A stretch of DNA of 64,000 nt from Moraxellaceae bacterium AER2_44_116. GTDB lineage: Bacteria; Pseudomonadota; Gammaproteobacteria; Pseudomonadales; Moraxellaceae. Location of the stretch: NCBI GenBank assembly GCA_006546595.1, contig VIAD01000001.1, positions 87,158 through 151,157 on the forward strand, read 5' to 3'. The notes below the pieces were generated by a model. That model did no database searches. It was not told where the DNA came from and saw only the letters and a program-made list of their open reading frames with translations. Positions within the stretch are counted from its first letter, which is position 1; each line of letters starts with the position of its first letter. A program made the position numbers and the translations under genes. Below, piece by piece: positions 55,857 through 64,000 of this stretch.

Positions 55857-56516
55857 TTAATGTCCAGATTCATTGTTCCACAAATATTTGTGTAGTTGCA
55901 GTTGTAAACGTACCTTGAGTTTGTCGGCGAGTAGCCATTCTGCCAGTTCACGCGGTTGTTGTTGCTCATGGCTCGGTGAGAACAAGACATCACTGACGCG
56001 CTGGGGTAATTGATACTCATCGACTTTAAATCGCGCCCAATCGTAATCGCGACGACTACAAATGACAAATTTGACCTGATCGTGGGTGGTCAGATGTTGA
56101 ATGTTTTCATACAGATTACGATGTGACTCACCCGAATCAGGCGTTTTTAAGTCTAAAACTTTGCTGACCCGAGGATCAACAGCACTGACATCTAATGCGC
56201 CACTGGTCTCTAAGGAAACGTCATAACCGCTATTACATAACGCGGTCAGTAATAATAGGCAATTGGGTTGTGCTAAGGGTTCGCCGCCCGTTACGCAAAC
56301 ATAACGTGCGCCATGTTGAGCGACTTCGGTCAAAATATGCCCTAGTGTGAATTTTTCACCTCCTGTAAAAGAGTAGGTGGTATCACAGTAGACACAACGG
56401 AGCGGACAACCTGTTAAACGGATAAATACCGTTGGGACACCGACACTACGCGCCTCTCCTTGCAGAGAGTAAAAAATTTCGGTAATGCGAAGTTCGTGTT
56501 GGAGTGAGTCGATCAT
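55857..56516 (-). CDS. queE: 7-carboxy-7-deazaguanine synthase
   Basis: The 219-residue radical SAM enzyme converts CPH4 to CDG. The cluster motif is C-x3-C-x2-C in TGCPLRCVYCDTTYS. ITEIFYSLQGEARSVGVPT, VTGGEPLAQPN and LETSGALDV are family blocks. It follows cpoB by 65 bases with a terminator between and is followed by queC. Confidence 0.95.
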   Translation of the reverse strand: MIDSLQHELRITEIFYSLQGEARSVGVPTVFIRLTGCPLRCVYCDTTYSFTGGEKFTLGHILTEVAQHGARYVCVTGGEPLAQPNCLLLLTALCNSGYDVSLETSGALDVSAVDPRVSKVLDLKTPDSGESHRNLYENIQHLTTHDQVKFVICSRRDYDWARFKVDEYQLPQRVSDVLFSPSHEQQQPRELAEWLLADKLKVRLQLQLHKYLWNNESGH

Positions 56517-56542
56517 GCGGATAAAAAGCTCAAAACAAAAGA

Positions 56543-56561
56543 GGCAGCACCCTTAGCTGCC
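56543..56561 (-). terminator. Terminator after cpoB
   Basis: GGCAGC and GCTGCC form a 6-base stem. On the minus strand a T-rich run (CTCTTTTGTTTT) follows. It separates the Tol-Pal unit from queE. Confidence 0.65.
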
Positions 56562-56581
56562 CATCTTGTCATTTTAACAGA

Positions 56582-57562
56582 CTATGGTGCAGTCTTGGCT
56601 TTTTCAGTGGTTTTTGCTTTGGGTTTTTCGTCAGTAGCTTGTTTTTCTTTCGTCGGAGCGGTTGTTTTGGCTTTACTGTCTGTCGTGGCAGCTTTGGCAG
56701 TATCCGTTTTTGCCTTGGCTTTTTCGACAGGAATCGGCACATTTTGCGCACTTAAGTAACTTTTAGCGGCATTCGACTCTGGTGTATTGGGAAAGCTTTT
56801 AACGATTTTCAGCATATAGTGAATAGCATCTTGAGTTTTACCATCGCTATCAGCAAAACTGCCGAGTTTTAATAATGCTGCCGCCGCTTTGGGCGTGTCA
56901 GCATATTGTTCGACAACGATTTTAAAGCTCTTTTTGGCATTGCTAACATCAGCAGGGCTAGCCGCTAAATAAAACTCACCTAACCAATAATATGCGCTAG
57001 GCGTAAACGTGCTATAGGGATAATTTTTGATGAAGTTACGCATGGGGTTAATAGCTTTATTCGGGCCACCCGTTTTATAGACTTCGTAGGCGGCAAAATA
57101 CGCCCGTTTTTCTTCATCAGGATTCGGTGCCACAACCGCAGGTGTTTCTGTAGTCGCTGGTGCTGCTGTTGTCGGAGCTACGGTCGGAGGAGTCGCGGTG
57201 GCCGTCGATTCAACTACGACAGGTGGTGTATTTTTTAGCTGGGTAATACGTTGGTCAAGGTCTAAATAACGACTGCGAGCATCTTGTTTCATACGGTCAA
57301 TGATGTTGGCTTGCACTTCTAATTGACCACGTAAGTCACGTACTTCTTGTTGTAGTTGCTGTACTTGCTGATAAATTTGCCACTGCATTGATGGTGTGGT
57401 GTCAACACCTGTGGTTTGGCTTTGTATGGGTTGTGCTGTTGGTAATGCTTTGACTTGGATAGGGGTACTGAGTGATTTTTCCTCGATCACGATATCAGCA
57501 GCATAACTGATAGTGGCAGTACTTGAGGCAATAGCAAATATTAATGCGGAAATTTTATACAT
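56582..57562 (-). CDS. cpoB: CpoB (YbgF), Tol-Pal periplasmic coordinator
   Basis: The 326-residue periplasmic protein has a signal peptide (about 21 residues) and a trimerising coiled coil (VQQLQQEVRDLRGQLEVQAN). A proline/threonine/alanine-rich linker and TPR repeats (about 150-270) follow. CpoB binds PBP1B and the Tol system, coupling peptidoglycan synthesis to outer-membrane constriction. Unusually, it ends in about 50 residues of Lys, Ala and Thr (from about 275), which standard CpoB lacks. The PP2C gene ends 8 bases upstream. Confidence 0.88.
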   Translation of the reverse strand: MYKISALIFAIASSTATISYAADIVIEEKSLSTPIQVKALPTAQPIQSQTTGVDTTPSMQWQIYQQVQQLQQEVRDLRGQLEVQANIIDRMKQDARSRYLDLDQRITQLKNTPPVVVESTATATPPTVAPTTAAPATTETPAVVAPNPDEEKRAYFAAYEVYKTGGPNKAINPMRNFIKNYPYSTFTPSAYYWLGEFYLAASPADVSNAKKSFKIVVEQYADTPKAAAALLKLGSFADSDGKTQDAIHYMLKIVKSFPNTPESNAAKSYLSAQNVPIPVEKAKAKTDTAKAATTDSKAKTTAPTKEKQATDEKPKAKTTEKAKTAP

Positions 57563-57570
57563 AACTCAAC

Positions 57571-58329
57571 CTAGAAACCTGCAATGACAATGACGGAGAC
57601 ATTATCTGTGCTTCGGCGCGCATTTGCTAGCTCTAACATATCTAAAGCTGTACCTTCAATATCATGAGAACGACCCAGTAATGCCGCAATTTCATGTTCA
57701 GATAGCATATCGTACAGACCATCACTACACATTAAGAAGCGATCACCTTTGTTTATTTTAATGTAATCATAATCAATAATGACATGAGGCTCTAACCCTA
57801 AAGCCCGCGTCAAAATATTTCTAGAGACCTTTTCTAAGGCTTCTTCACGAGTATAAAAGCCTTGATCGATAAACTCTTGCAAGAGTGAATGGTCATGAGT
57901 CAGTGCGGTAATTTTACCTTCGCGTAGTAAGTATAAACGTGAGTCACCGACATGAGCATGATGTAAATAGCCACTTTCAACTAATGAAGCTACAAAAGTA
58001 GTACCCATGCCTCGGCAGCGAATAGAGTGCCGTGACTTTTCTCGAATGACAGAGTGGGCTGCTTGTAATGCGGTTTCTAAACGTTCATGAGGTGAAATCC
58101 CACGAGTCGTCTGTCGTAAGATTGCACTAGCAGTATCAATAGCGGTGCGACTAGCCACTTCACCCGCACTATGACCTCCCATGCCATCTGCTAATAAGGC
58201 GATGCCTAATTCAGGTAAACAGAGAATACAATCTTCATTGCTTGTCCGTGTTTTCCCTGTATCAGTATGCCCTACAATTATTATTTTACTCAAGGCGCGC
58301 TCCAATCCTGACAGGTTCTCAATCTCCAT
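57571..58329 (-). CDS. PP2C-family protein serine/threonine phosphatase
   Basis: The 252-residue phosphatase has the metal-binding motifs TRTSNEDCILCL, LLADGMGGHSAGEVAS, FLMCSDGLYDML and STDNVSVIVI. It follows the kinase by 39 bases and precedes cpoB by 8, so it is almost certainly the phosphatase partner of that kinase. The predicted location is cytosolic. Confidence 0.9.
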   Translation of the reverse strand: MEIENLSGLERALSKIIIVGHTDTGKTRTSNEDCILCLPELGIALLADGMGGHSAGEVASRTAIDTASAILRQTTRGISPHERLETALQAAHSVIREKSRHSIRCRGMGTTFVASLVESGYLHHAHVGDSRLYLLREGKITALTHDHSLLQEFIDQGFYTREEALEKVSRNILTRALGLEPHVIIDYDYIKINKGDRFLMCSDGLYDMLSEHEIAALLGRSHDIEGTALDMLELANARRSTDNVSVIVIAGF

Positions 58330-58368
58330 CCGTGGAGAGTTAGCCTAAATCCTTAGTCCTTTGTGACG

Positions 58369-60933
58369 TTAATGCTGTTGCGTGCCACAAGACTCAACAC
58401 AGTCTTTAATGGCTCGCGCAAACTCACGACCCGTTTGATAACGGTCATTGGCATTTTTGGCTAAGGCTTTTTCAATCACGGCAACAATACAAGGAAGCTG
58501 GGCTTCAAGTTCAGGGCGTTTACTAAATAAAGGTGGCGGTGGCTCATTGGTGATTTTAAACATCAGTGCAGCCATTGATTCAGCCTTGAATGGGGGTACA
58601 CCTGCAAGCATTTGATAAAACATCACGCCTAAACTGTATAAGTCGGAGCGGCCATCGACTTTTTGACCTGACAGTTGCTCAGGTGACATATAGGTTGGTG
58701 TGCCTAATACTGTCCCCGTTTTGGTTTTACTGGAGTCCGTAATACGAGCAATACCAAAGTCGGTGATTTTGACTTCGCTGTTATCAGGGTTATACATAAT
58801 ATTCGCGGGTTTAATATCACGGTGAACGATATTAAATTCGTGAGCATAATCCAGTGCTAAGGCTGATTTATGAATAATATTGATGACTTTAGGAACTGGT
58901 AATAAGGTGTCTGGCTTAGTATAACGCGCTAAGTCATGACCTTTAAGGAACTCCATCGCAATATAAGCCAAGTCGTGTTCTTCGCCTGCGTCATAAATCG
59001 TGACGATATTGGGATGATTTAATCGACCTGCGGTTTCAGCCTCGCGGAAGAAGCGTTCTTTCACTTCTTCGAGTTCATCCGCTTCAAACTCTTCTTTTAA
59101 TGCCATCGTTTTAATCGCAACAACGCGATTAATTTTGGGATCTTTACCTAAGTAAACTACGCCCATTGCGCCTTTGCCGAGTTCTTTTTCAACTTGGTAA
59201 CGGCCTAACATCGGTTTTTCGTTACTGCTTGGATCTAAAATCATCGTTGAGTTAGTGGAGCTGCTACTACTGCCACCTAAAATCACCGTCTCTTCGAGTT
59301 TTTGTGCGCGAGCCAGTTTCACTTTTAGATCGCGGAAATCGGGATTGTAATCAGAAATATACTGATAGACCGAAATTGCTTTATTAAACTGACGTTTACG
59401 CTCGTAATCTAAGGCCAAATTGTACATCACATCAGACAAAGACTCATCGCGAGGGCATTGGCGGAATTTCTCAAACGCCATATCCAATTGACCTTGTTGT
59501 TGCAATGCCAAGCCCAACATACGATTCGATTCAGCCGATTTTTCGTCGGAGCGGAATTTGGCTTTTTCGGTAATCAGGTAATGTTTAGTAGTTAATAAAA
59601 TATGCCCTACTACAATTAAGGCAATAGGTAGCATTAATGGCACCCAAATCCCTGAACTGGTCATGAGGGTAAAGTGAGCAATAAAAACAGCAACAACAAA
59701 GGCGGCGGAGGTTAGAGCTGCATGGCGAGCCGCAAGCTTTGGCAAACCCAGCATTAAATATAATGCAGCTAACAGGAATAAACCCCAACGAAGTAAAGAA
59801 CTCCATTCAGGCACAAGAAAAAAGTTTTGATTCAAAATGCTGGCAACGTTATGTGCCAAAATTAATACGGGTTCCATTGCGGGGGAAATGGGCGTGACTT
59901 GTGGTGAGCCTAAGCCATAAGCCGTAGGGCCAATAATAACGATTTTGTCTTTGTATTTACTGACGGGGATTTTACCGCTAACCACATCATAAAACGAGTC
60001 CACACGAAACGCGGGATTGTCATCAACATCGCCGTAATAAAAGGTTCTCATTTGCGAGAATTCATCGGTTTTTATTTGCAGCTTCCCGAGTTGTAAACTT
60101 TCCCCAAGGCTTAATTTAATGTCCGCAGCGGTTAGATTTAAACTTTTGGCGGCTAACATTAAGGCTAAAGAAGGGTAGTACGCCCCATCGTAATTGACTA
60201 ACAGAGGTTCTGTACGTACACCACCATCAATATCAGGATTAATACTTAAATGACCAAGTAGGGCGGCATTTTCACCGAGTAATGCGATCGGTGGTACAGC
60301 TTGTGAGGTGTCTGGTGGCGTCATGCCTAAATTAGAGGCATCAATATTATCCTTGATATTGTTGACGGGGATTTGATTGCGTGTGACATAAGTCGGTAAT
60401 TCACCGTCAGGATGACCTTGCATTTGGCCTAAGACAAATTGCATGGGCAGTACGACATTTTTAGAAGCTGCCATGCTGTCAGCTAATTGTTGATCCGTAT
60501 TGAGTGTGGACTCTGCTTCGGCTAACTTCATACCCAATTCGCCAATAGCGGGGTTATCAGCAAGCGTGGCTAATTGTTGATTATAAAATTCGTTAATGTC
60601 GCGGATGGATTTTAAGCCAGGGTCAAGTTGCGGCTCTGATAGAAAAATAGGTAAGCCAACCGCTTTTGCACCACCTTGATTTAACGCGCCCACCATTTGT
60701 GCCAAATAGCTGCGTGGCCACGGCCAACGACCAATGTTACTGATGCTTTCATCGTCAATAGCAATCACGGCCACTTTATCGCCAGCATTATGATGACTAG
60801 AGCGCACGCCCATGTCATAGGCATTGCGTTCCAAATTTTCGATAATCGCGGAGGAGGAGATAGCTGCCATAAAGCCTGTAATAACAAGGCCAATGAACCA
60901 ATCGCTTTTCCAAGAAAAAGATACCTTACGCAT
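58369..60933 (-). CDS. Serine/threonine protein kinase with CHASE2 sensor
   Basis: The protein is about 854 residues. The domain order is an N-terminal membrane helix, a periplasmic CHASE2 domain (about 40-380; YGDVDDNPAFRVDSFYDVV), three membrane helices (about 385-470) and a TPR-like segment. The Hanks kinase runs from about 575 to 840. Kinase motifs are complete: LGKGAMGVVY, VVAIKTM, HRDIKPANIMYN, DFGIAR and SPEQLSG. It should sense a periplasmic signal and phosphorylate cytosolic targets. I use ATG 60933, preceded by AGGA. A frame starting at 60990 is less likely. It lies within the tol-pal locus. Confidence 0.9.
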   Translation of the reverse strand: MRKVSFSWKSDWFIGLVITGFMAAISSSAIIENLERNAYDMGVRSSHHNAGDKVAVIAIDDESISNIGRWPWPRSYLAQMVGALNQGGAKAVGLPIFLSEPQLDPGLKSIRDINEFYNQQLATLADNPAIGELGMKLAEAESTLNTDQQLADSMAASKNVVLPMQFVLGQMQGHPDGELPTYVTRNQIPVNNIKDNIDASNLGMTPPDTSQAVPPIALLGENAALLGHLSINPDIDGGVRTEPLLVNYDGAYYPSLALMLAAKSLNLTAADIKLSLGESLQLGKLQIKTDEFSQMRTFYYGDVDDNPAFRVDSFYDVVSGKIPVSKYKDKIVIIGPTAYGLGSPQVTPISPAMEPVLILAHNVASILNQNFFLVPEWSSLLRWGLFLLAALYLMLGLPKLAARHAALTSAAFVVAVFIAHFTLMTSSGIWVPLMLPIALIVVGHILLTTKHYLITEKAKFRSDEKSAESNRMLGLALQQQGQLDMAFEKFRQCPRDESLSDVMYNLALDYERKRQFNKAISVYQYISDYNPDFRDLKVKLARAQKLEETVILGGSSSSSTNSTMILDPSSNEKPMLGRYQVEKELGKGAMGVVYLGKDPKINRVVAIKTMALKEEFEADELEEVKERFFREAETAGRLNHPNIVTIYDAGEEHDLAYIAMEFLKGHDLARYTKPDTLLPVPKVINIIHKSALALDYAHEFNIVHRDIKPANIMYNPDNSEVKITDFGIARITDSSKTKTGTVLGTPTYMSPEQLSGQKVDGRSDLYSLGVMFYQMLAGVPPFKAESMAALMFKITNEPPPPLFSKRPELEAQLPCIVAVIEKALAKNANDRYQTGREFARAIKDCVESCGTQQH

Positions 60934-61040
60934 AGCGAGTCCTACTGCTGTGGGTGTTTTTATTGTTTCTATCAGAGGTGGATTGTACACACAAGTGTTT
61001 GTTTGGAAATAGGGAAAACAACATTGTGGGAGTGATAAAG

Positions 61041-61070
61041 CATAAAACCCCGATAAATCGAGGTTTTATG
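61041..61070 (-). terminator. Hairpin after pal
   Basis: CATAAAACC and GGTTTTATG form long arms with one internal mismatch around CGATAAATCGA. The minus-strand end is T-rich. It may partly separate pal from the kinase gene. Confidence 0.55.
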
Positions 61071-61108
61071 TTAGAAATTGCCAGAATTTTAGCAATTAAC
61101 TCGCTGTT

Positions 61109-61780
61109 TTATTTAGGCGAACCTGCTTTATAAGTGATTTCGACTCGACGATTTTCTGACCAAGCTGCTTCATCGTGGCCATCATTTGATGGCTTTTCTT
61201 TGCCATAACTCACGGTATCCAATTGGCTGGATTTTGCACCATTACTATTCAAAAATGCTTGAACTGCATTAGCACGACGCTCACCCAATGCCATATTGTA
61301 TTCCCGTGTACCACGTTCATCAGCATGACCTGCCAACAATACTTTTGCCGTTGGATTTTGGCTTAAATATTGGGCATGAGCTTGCAGTGTTTGATAGTCC
61401 GCATTGCTTAAATCGGAGCTGTCATAATCAAAATGGACTAAACGGACATTGAGTAAGTCGGCCATAGACACTTCGCCATTGCCGCCGTTTTGTCCGTTTT
61501 TGCCTGTGCCATTACTTGCATTTGTTCCATTTTGTCCGTTATTACTGCCTGTTGTTGCCGTATTATCCGCTAAACCTGAGGCATTAACACCACCTTTACC
61601 ATTTAAGCCATTCGTTTCAGCACTATTTGGGTCAGTGTTTGTGGTGGTATCTGTCGGCGTAGCCTGTGTAGTGGTTGTGGCTTCTTCAACAGCAGGTTTT
61701 TTACCTTTCAATGTGGTACAACCACTCGCAGCTAAAGCAACGGCCAAGCACAACGCAATTGACAAATTTTTGTGAGACAT
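61109..61780 (-). CDS. pal: Peptidoglycan-associated lipoprotein Pal
   Basis: The 223-residue outer-membrane lipoprotein has a signal with lipobox ending ASGC. A long Asn/Gly/Thr-rich linker (about residues 30-95) follows, then an OmpA-like peptidoglycan-binding domain (VHFDYDSSDLSNADYQTLQ, HADERGTREYNMALGERRAN). It anchors the outer membrane to peptidoglycan and partners TolB. I start at ATG 61780 (AGGA about 8 bases before). A frame starting upstream adds unlikely residues. The linker is longer than in E. coli Pal. Confidence 0.93.
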   Translation of the reverse strand: MSHKNLSIALCLAVALAASGCTTLKGKKPAVEEATTTTQATPTDTTTNTDPNSAETNGLNGKGGVNASGLADNTATTGSNNGQNGTNASNGTGKNGQNGGNGEVSMADLLNVRLVHFDYDSSDLSNADYQTLQAHAQYLSQNPTAKVLLAGHADERGTREYNMALGERRANAVQAFLNSNGAKSSQLDTVSYGKEKPSNDGHDEAAWSENRRVEITYKAGSPK

Positions 61781-61805
61781 ATTCAACTTCCTCATGAATA
61801 AAAAA

Positions 61806-63083
61806 TTAAGGCGACCACGCAGGTTCGCGGACTTGGCCATCGCTGGCAGGTAATTGCAGCTTGAAACGACCATCTAAAGACATAATGCCTAATACGCCTT
61901 GTTTACCTTGACGTGTGGCGTAAACCAACATTTGGCCATTAGGAGAAAAACTGGGAGACTCATCCAGTGGTGTGTCCGTTAGGGTGCTTAAACCCCCAGT
62001 TTGCATATCTTGAATGGCAATTTGGAAGTTTTGGCCACTACGACGATGTACCATTGCCAAGTAGCGACCATCAGCACTAATACTGCCACGGCCATTAAAT
62101 GAACCATCAAAGGTGAGACGTTTAACTTCCAAGGTGTCGATATCCAAACGATAAATTTGTGGGCTACCACCACGATCTGAGGTGAAGAGTAACGCACGGC
62201 CATCAGGAAACCAACGTGCTTCGGTATCAATGGCGTAATGATTAGTAAGTCGTGTTAGTTTCTTGTTAGCTAACTCTAATAAATAGATTTCAGGATTGCC
62301 GTCTTGAGACAAGGTTAACGCTAATTTATGACCATCAGGTGACCAAGCAGGTGCGCCATTTAAGCCTTTGAAGCTTGCAATCAGTTGGCGTTGCTGATTA
62401 CTCAAGGTTTGAATATAAATCGCAGGCTTGCCACTTTCAAAGGAGACATAGGCAATTTTTTGGCCATCAGGTGACCAACTGGGCGAAAGAATAGGTTCTG
62501 CGCTATCTAGCACCGAATTAGGTTGGCGGCCATCAGCATCAGCAATTTCTAAGCGATAACGGGTGTTGCCTTCACGTTTGTATTGCAATACATAAGCGAC
62601 ACGGCTACTAAACGCACCGTCCATGCCTGTAATTTGCTTAAAAATACGGTCACTAATAAAGTGCGCTGCTTCGCGCCAACGGGTTGGGGGAATGGTCATA
62701 CTTTCACCCAAGATACGTTTTTGTTGGCTACTACTGACCAGTTCATATTGAATGGTTATCATGTTGTTGGCATCGGGAGTGACTTTGCCTACTACGACAA
62801 AATCTAAGCCTAAACCTTGCCACACACCAAATACTACCTCGGCACTGTTGGTGGGTTGTTCGGGAAAGCTTTGTGCAGGTTTGAATAAACCACTCCGTGC
62901 TAAGTCATCGCTAATAATACGATTGAGGGGTTCGGTGGCGGTGTCACTACCGAAGGGGACAACGGCGATGGGCATTGCGTTATTATTCGCTTTGAGAATA
63001 TCAATCGTCAGTTCAGCATGGCTTAAACTGGCTGAGATTAACATCGACAACGCCATGAGGTGTTTTAGTAACCGTAACATCAT
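61806..63083 (-). CDS. tolB: Periplasmic Tol-Pal protein TolB
   Basis: The 425-residue periplasmic protein has a signal peptide (about 23 residues), an N-terminal TolB domain (ISDDLARSGLFKP) and a beta-propeller. The propeller is built of repeated SPSWSPDGQKIAYVS, GAPAWSPDGHKLALT and SPSFSPNGQMLVYAT units. It connects TolA and Pal during cell constriction. It begins immediately after the tolA stop (TAAATG). Pal follows 25 bases later. Confidence 0.95.
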   Translation of the reverse strand: MMLRLLKHLMALSMLISASLSHAELTIDILKANNNAMPIAVVPFGSDTATEPLNRIISDDLARSGLFKPAQSFPEQPTNSAEVVFGVWQGLGLDFVVVGKVTPDANNMITIQYELVSSSQQKRILGESMTIPPTRWREAAHFISDRIFKQITGMDGAFSSRVAYVLQYKREGNTRYRLEIADADGRQPNSVLDSAEPILSPSWSPDGQKIAYVSFESGKPAIYIQTLSNQQRQLIASFKGLNGAPAWSPDGHKLALTLSQDGNPEIYLLELANKKLTRLTNHYAIDTEARWFPDGRALLFTSDRGGSPQIYRLDIDTLEVKRLTFDGSFNGRGSISADGRYLAMVHRRSGQNFQIAIQDMQTGGLSTLTDTPLDESPSFSPNGQMLVYATRQGKQGVLGIMSLDGRFKLQLPASDGQVREPAWSP

Positions 63084-64000
63084 TTAGTCCTCGCTACCAA
63101 AATTAAAGGTTAAAAGGCGAAATTTCTCGTTAAGTGCTTGATTGTCTTTAGGTACAGGCAGCGGACTGGCTTTATCAATTGCAGCTTTAATACTGGCATC
63201 AAAAGCATCATTACCACTGGACTTTGAGATGTAAATATTACGTACTTCACCATCGGGGAAAACGGTAATTCTAACGGTGGCAGATAGTTTTTCAGTATTT
63301 GGCGGTTTATTCCATTGTTGTTTAATGGCTTTTTGAATCTGCCGTGTGTATTTATCCATTAAACTGGCAAGGTCTTTATTGCTGTTTTCAAGGGCTAGTT
63401 TTTCAGCTGCTTTTTTATCCGCTAATTGCTTTTCGGCTAATGCCCGATCTTCTGCGTCGTGACTGGTTGCTTTAGCGGCATCTCGAAGTTTTGCTTGCGC
63501 ATCTTTTTGTTCAGCAATTTTTAATGCGTTCATTTCGTTGGCAAGTGCGTTTTTGTTTAAGTTGGCTATATTGGCTTTAGCCTGAGCGAGTTTATCGGCT
63601 TTATCTTTGGCTTCTTTATCGATTTTAGCCTGAGCAAGTTTATCGGCTTTATCTTTGGCTTCTTTATCGATTTTAGCTTGAGCGAGTTTATCGGCTTTGT
63701 CTTTGGCTTCTTTATCGATTTTAGCCTGAGCGAGTTTATCGGCTTTATCTTTGGCTTCTTTGTCGATTTTAGCCTGAGCGAGTTTATCGGCTTTATCTTT
63801 GGCTTCTTTGTCGATTTTAGCCTGAGCGAGTTTATCGGCTTTATCTTTGGCTTCTTTGTCGATTTTAGCCTGAGCGAGTTTATCGGCTTTATCTTTGGCT
63901 TCTTTGTCGATTTTAGCCTGAGCGAGTTTATCGGCTTTATCTTTGGCTTCTTTGTCGATTTTAGCCTGAGCGAGTTTATCGGCTTTATCTTTGGCTTCTT
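63084..64000 (-). CDS. tolA: TolA, C-terminal part with long repeat domain (5' end off window)
   Basis: This is an incomplete gene: the 5' end lies beyond 64000. The C-terminal domain (about 100 residues; YTRQIQKAIKQQWNKP, then TVRITVFPDGEVRNIYIS) is the TolA domain III that binds TolB and Pal. Before it is the helical domain II, here partly built of near-identical 16-residue repeats (KIDKEAKDKADKLAQA) encoded by 48-base units from 63577 to the window edge. TolA spans the periplasm and energises the Tol system. tolB follows with no gap. Confidence 0.93.
   Translation of the reverse strand, partial: EAKDKADKLAQAKIDKEAKDKADKLAQAKIDKEAKDKADKLAQAKIDKEAKDKADKLAQAKIDKEAKDKADKLAQAKIDKEAKDKADKLAQAKIDKEAKDKADKLAQAKIDKEAKDKADKLAQAKIDKEAKDKADKLAQAKANIANLNKNALANEMNALKIAEQKDAQAKLRDAAKATSHDAEDRALAEKQLADKKAAEKLALENSNKDLASLMDKYTRQIQKAIKQQWNKPPNTEKLSATVRITVFPDGEVRNIYISKSSGNDAFDASIKAAIDKASPLPVPKDNQALNEKFRLLTFNFGSED
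63577..64000 (-). repeat. 48-bp tandem repeats inside tolA
   Basis: At least eight complete units begin at 63577, 63625, 63673, 63721, 63769, 63817, 63865 and 63913. A ninth runs off the window. Units differ by one to three bases (for example TTATCG versus TTGTCG), and the later ones are nearly identical, a sign of recent expansion. They encode the 16-residue helix repeat. Confidence 0.95.

Noticed and set aside
63577..64000. CRISPR-like regular repeats
   Set aside because: The units are contiguous with no spacers and are in frame with TolA, encoding a helical repeat.
1..64000. tRNA, rRNA, integrase or transposase genes
   Set aside because: No such gene was recognised on reading, although small tRNAs could be missed without a covariance model.

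Overview
The window is a dense, low-to-mid GC chromosomal segment from a gammaproteobacterium. Gene order supports this: partial mltD-like/gloB/yafS-like/rnhA/dnaQ, fimL-nudC, rppH-ptsP, gltA facing sdhCDAB, and tolA-tolB-pal-cpoB-queE-queC are all gammaproteobacterial arrangements, several of them Pseudomonas-like. The dispersed short repeats and the overall mix of genes would suit a Thiotrichales/Beggiatoa-like lineage, but that is only a guess. I saw no rRNA, tRNA, CRISPR array, prophage or intact transposase.

Layout. 1-7.2 kb: a lipoprotein start (probably mltD), gloB, then rightward yafS-like, rnhA, dnaQ, fimL, nudC, sohB and a TIGR02450 protein. 7.2-8.1 kb: a two-gene HEPN-domain module of unknown function. 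8.2-10.7 kb: the DUF2157/DUF4401/GDYXXLXY membrane operon. 10.9-14.4 kb: dbpA, a BaiN-like flavoprotein, a TIGR03643 protein and a lipocalin. 14.4-22.0 kb (leftward): a probable light or photo-oxidative stress locus with a flavin amine oxidase, DUF1365, a Cfa-type methyltransferase, DUF3833, an SDR, an NTF2-like protein, a B12-binding MerR regulator of the CarH/LitR type, and photolyase. 22.3-31 kb: a histidine phosphatase, an ABC-2 exporter, queF, two tandem paralogues of unknown function, and hrpA. 31-39 kb: a FabH-like synthase, a PlpD-type patatin/beta-barrel protein, ptsP, rppH and mdh. 39-43.7 kb: a queD-like gene, an SseB-like protein, a 30-codon acidic micro-ORF, a dienoyl-CoA reductase-like enzyme and a GarR-like dehydrogenase. 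43.8-48.8 kb: gltA and sdhCDAB. 48.8-52.2 kb: an AraC regulator divergent from a membrane protein/SRPBCC/DCC1 operon. 52.2-56.5 kb: a BepA-like protease, tusA, bcp, gcvR, queC and queE. 56.6-64 kb: the Tol-Pal operon, in which a CHASE2 Ser/Thr kinase and a PP2C phosphatase sit between pal and cpoB.

Themes. Central carbon metabolism is represented by mdh, gltA and sdhCDAB. Queuosine precursor synthesis is represented by queD, queE, queC and queF in three places. Envelope functions are represented by Tol-Pal, BepA-like, PlpD-like and SohB. The most unusual items are: a roughly 100-bp palindromic intergenic repeat whose central stem differs between copies but stays self-complementary; the HEPN pair; the kinase/phosphatase inserted in Tol-Pal; operator-like palindromes in front of the CarH-type operon; and long 48-bp repeats within tolA.
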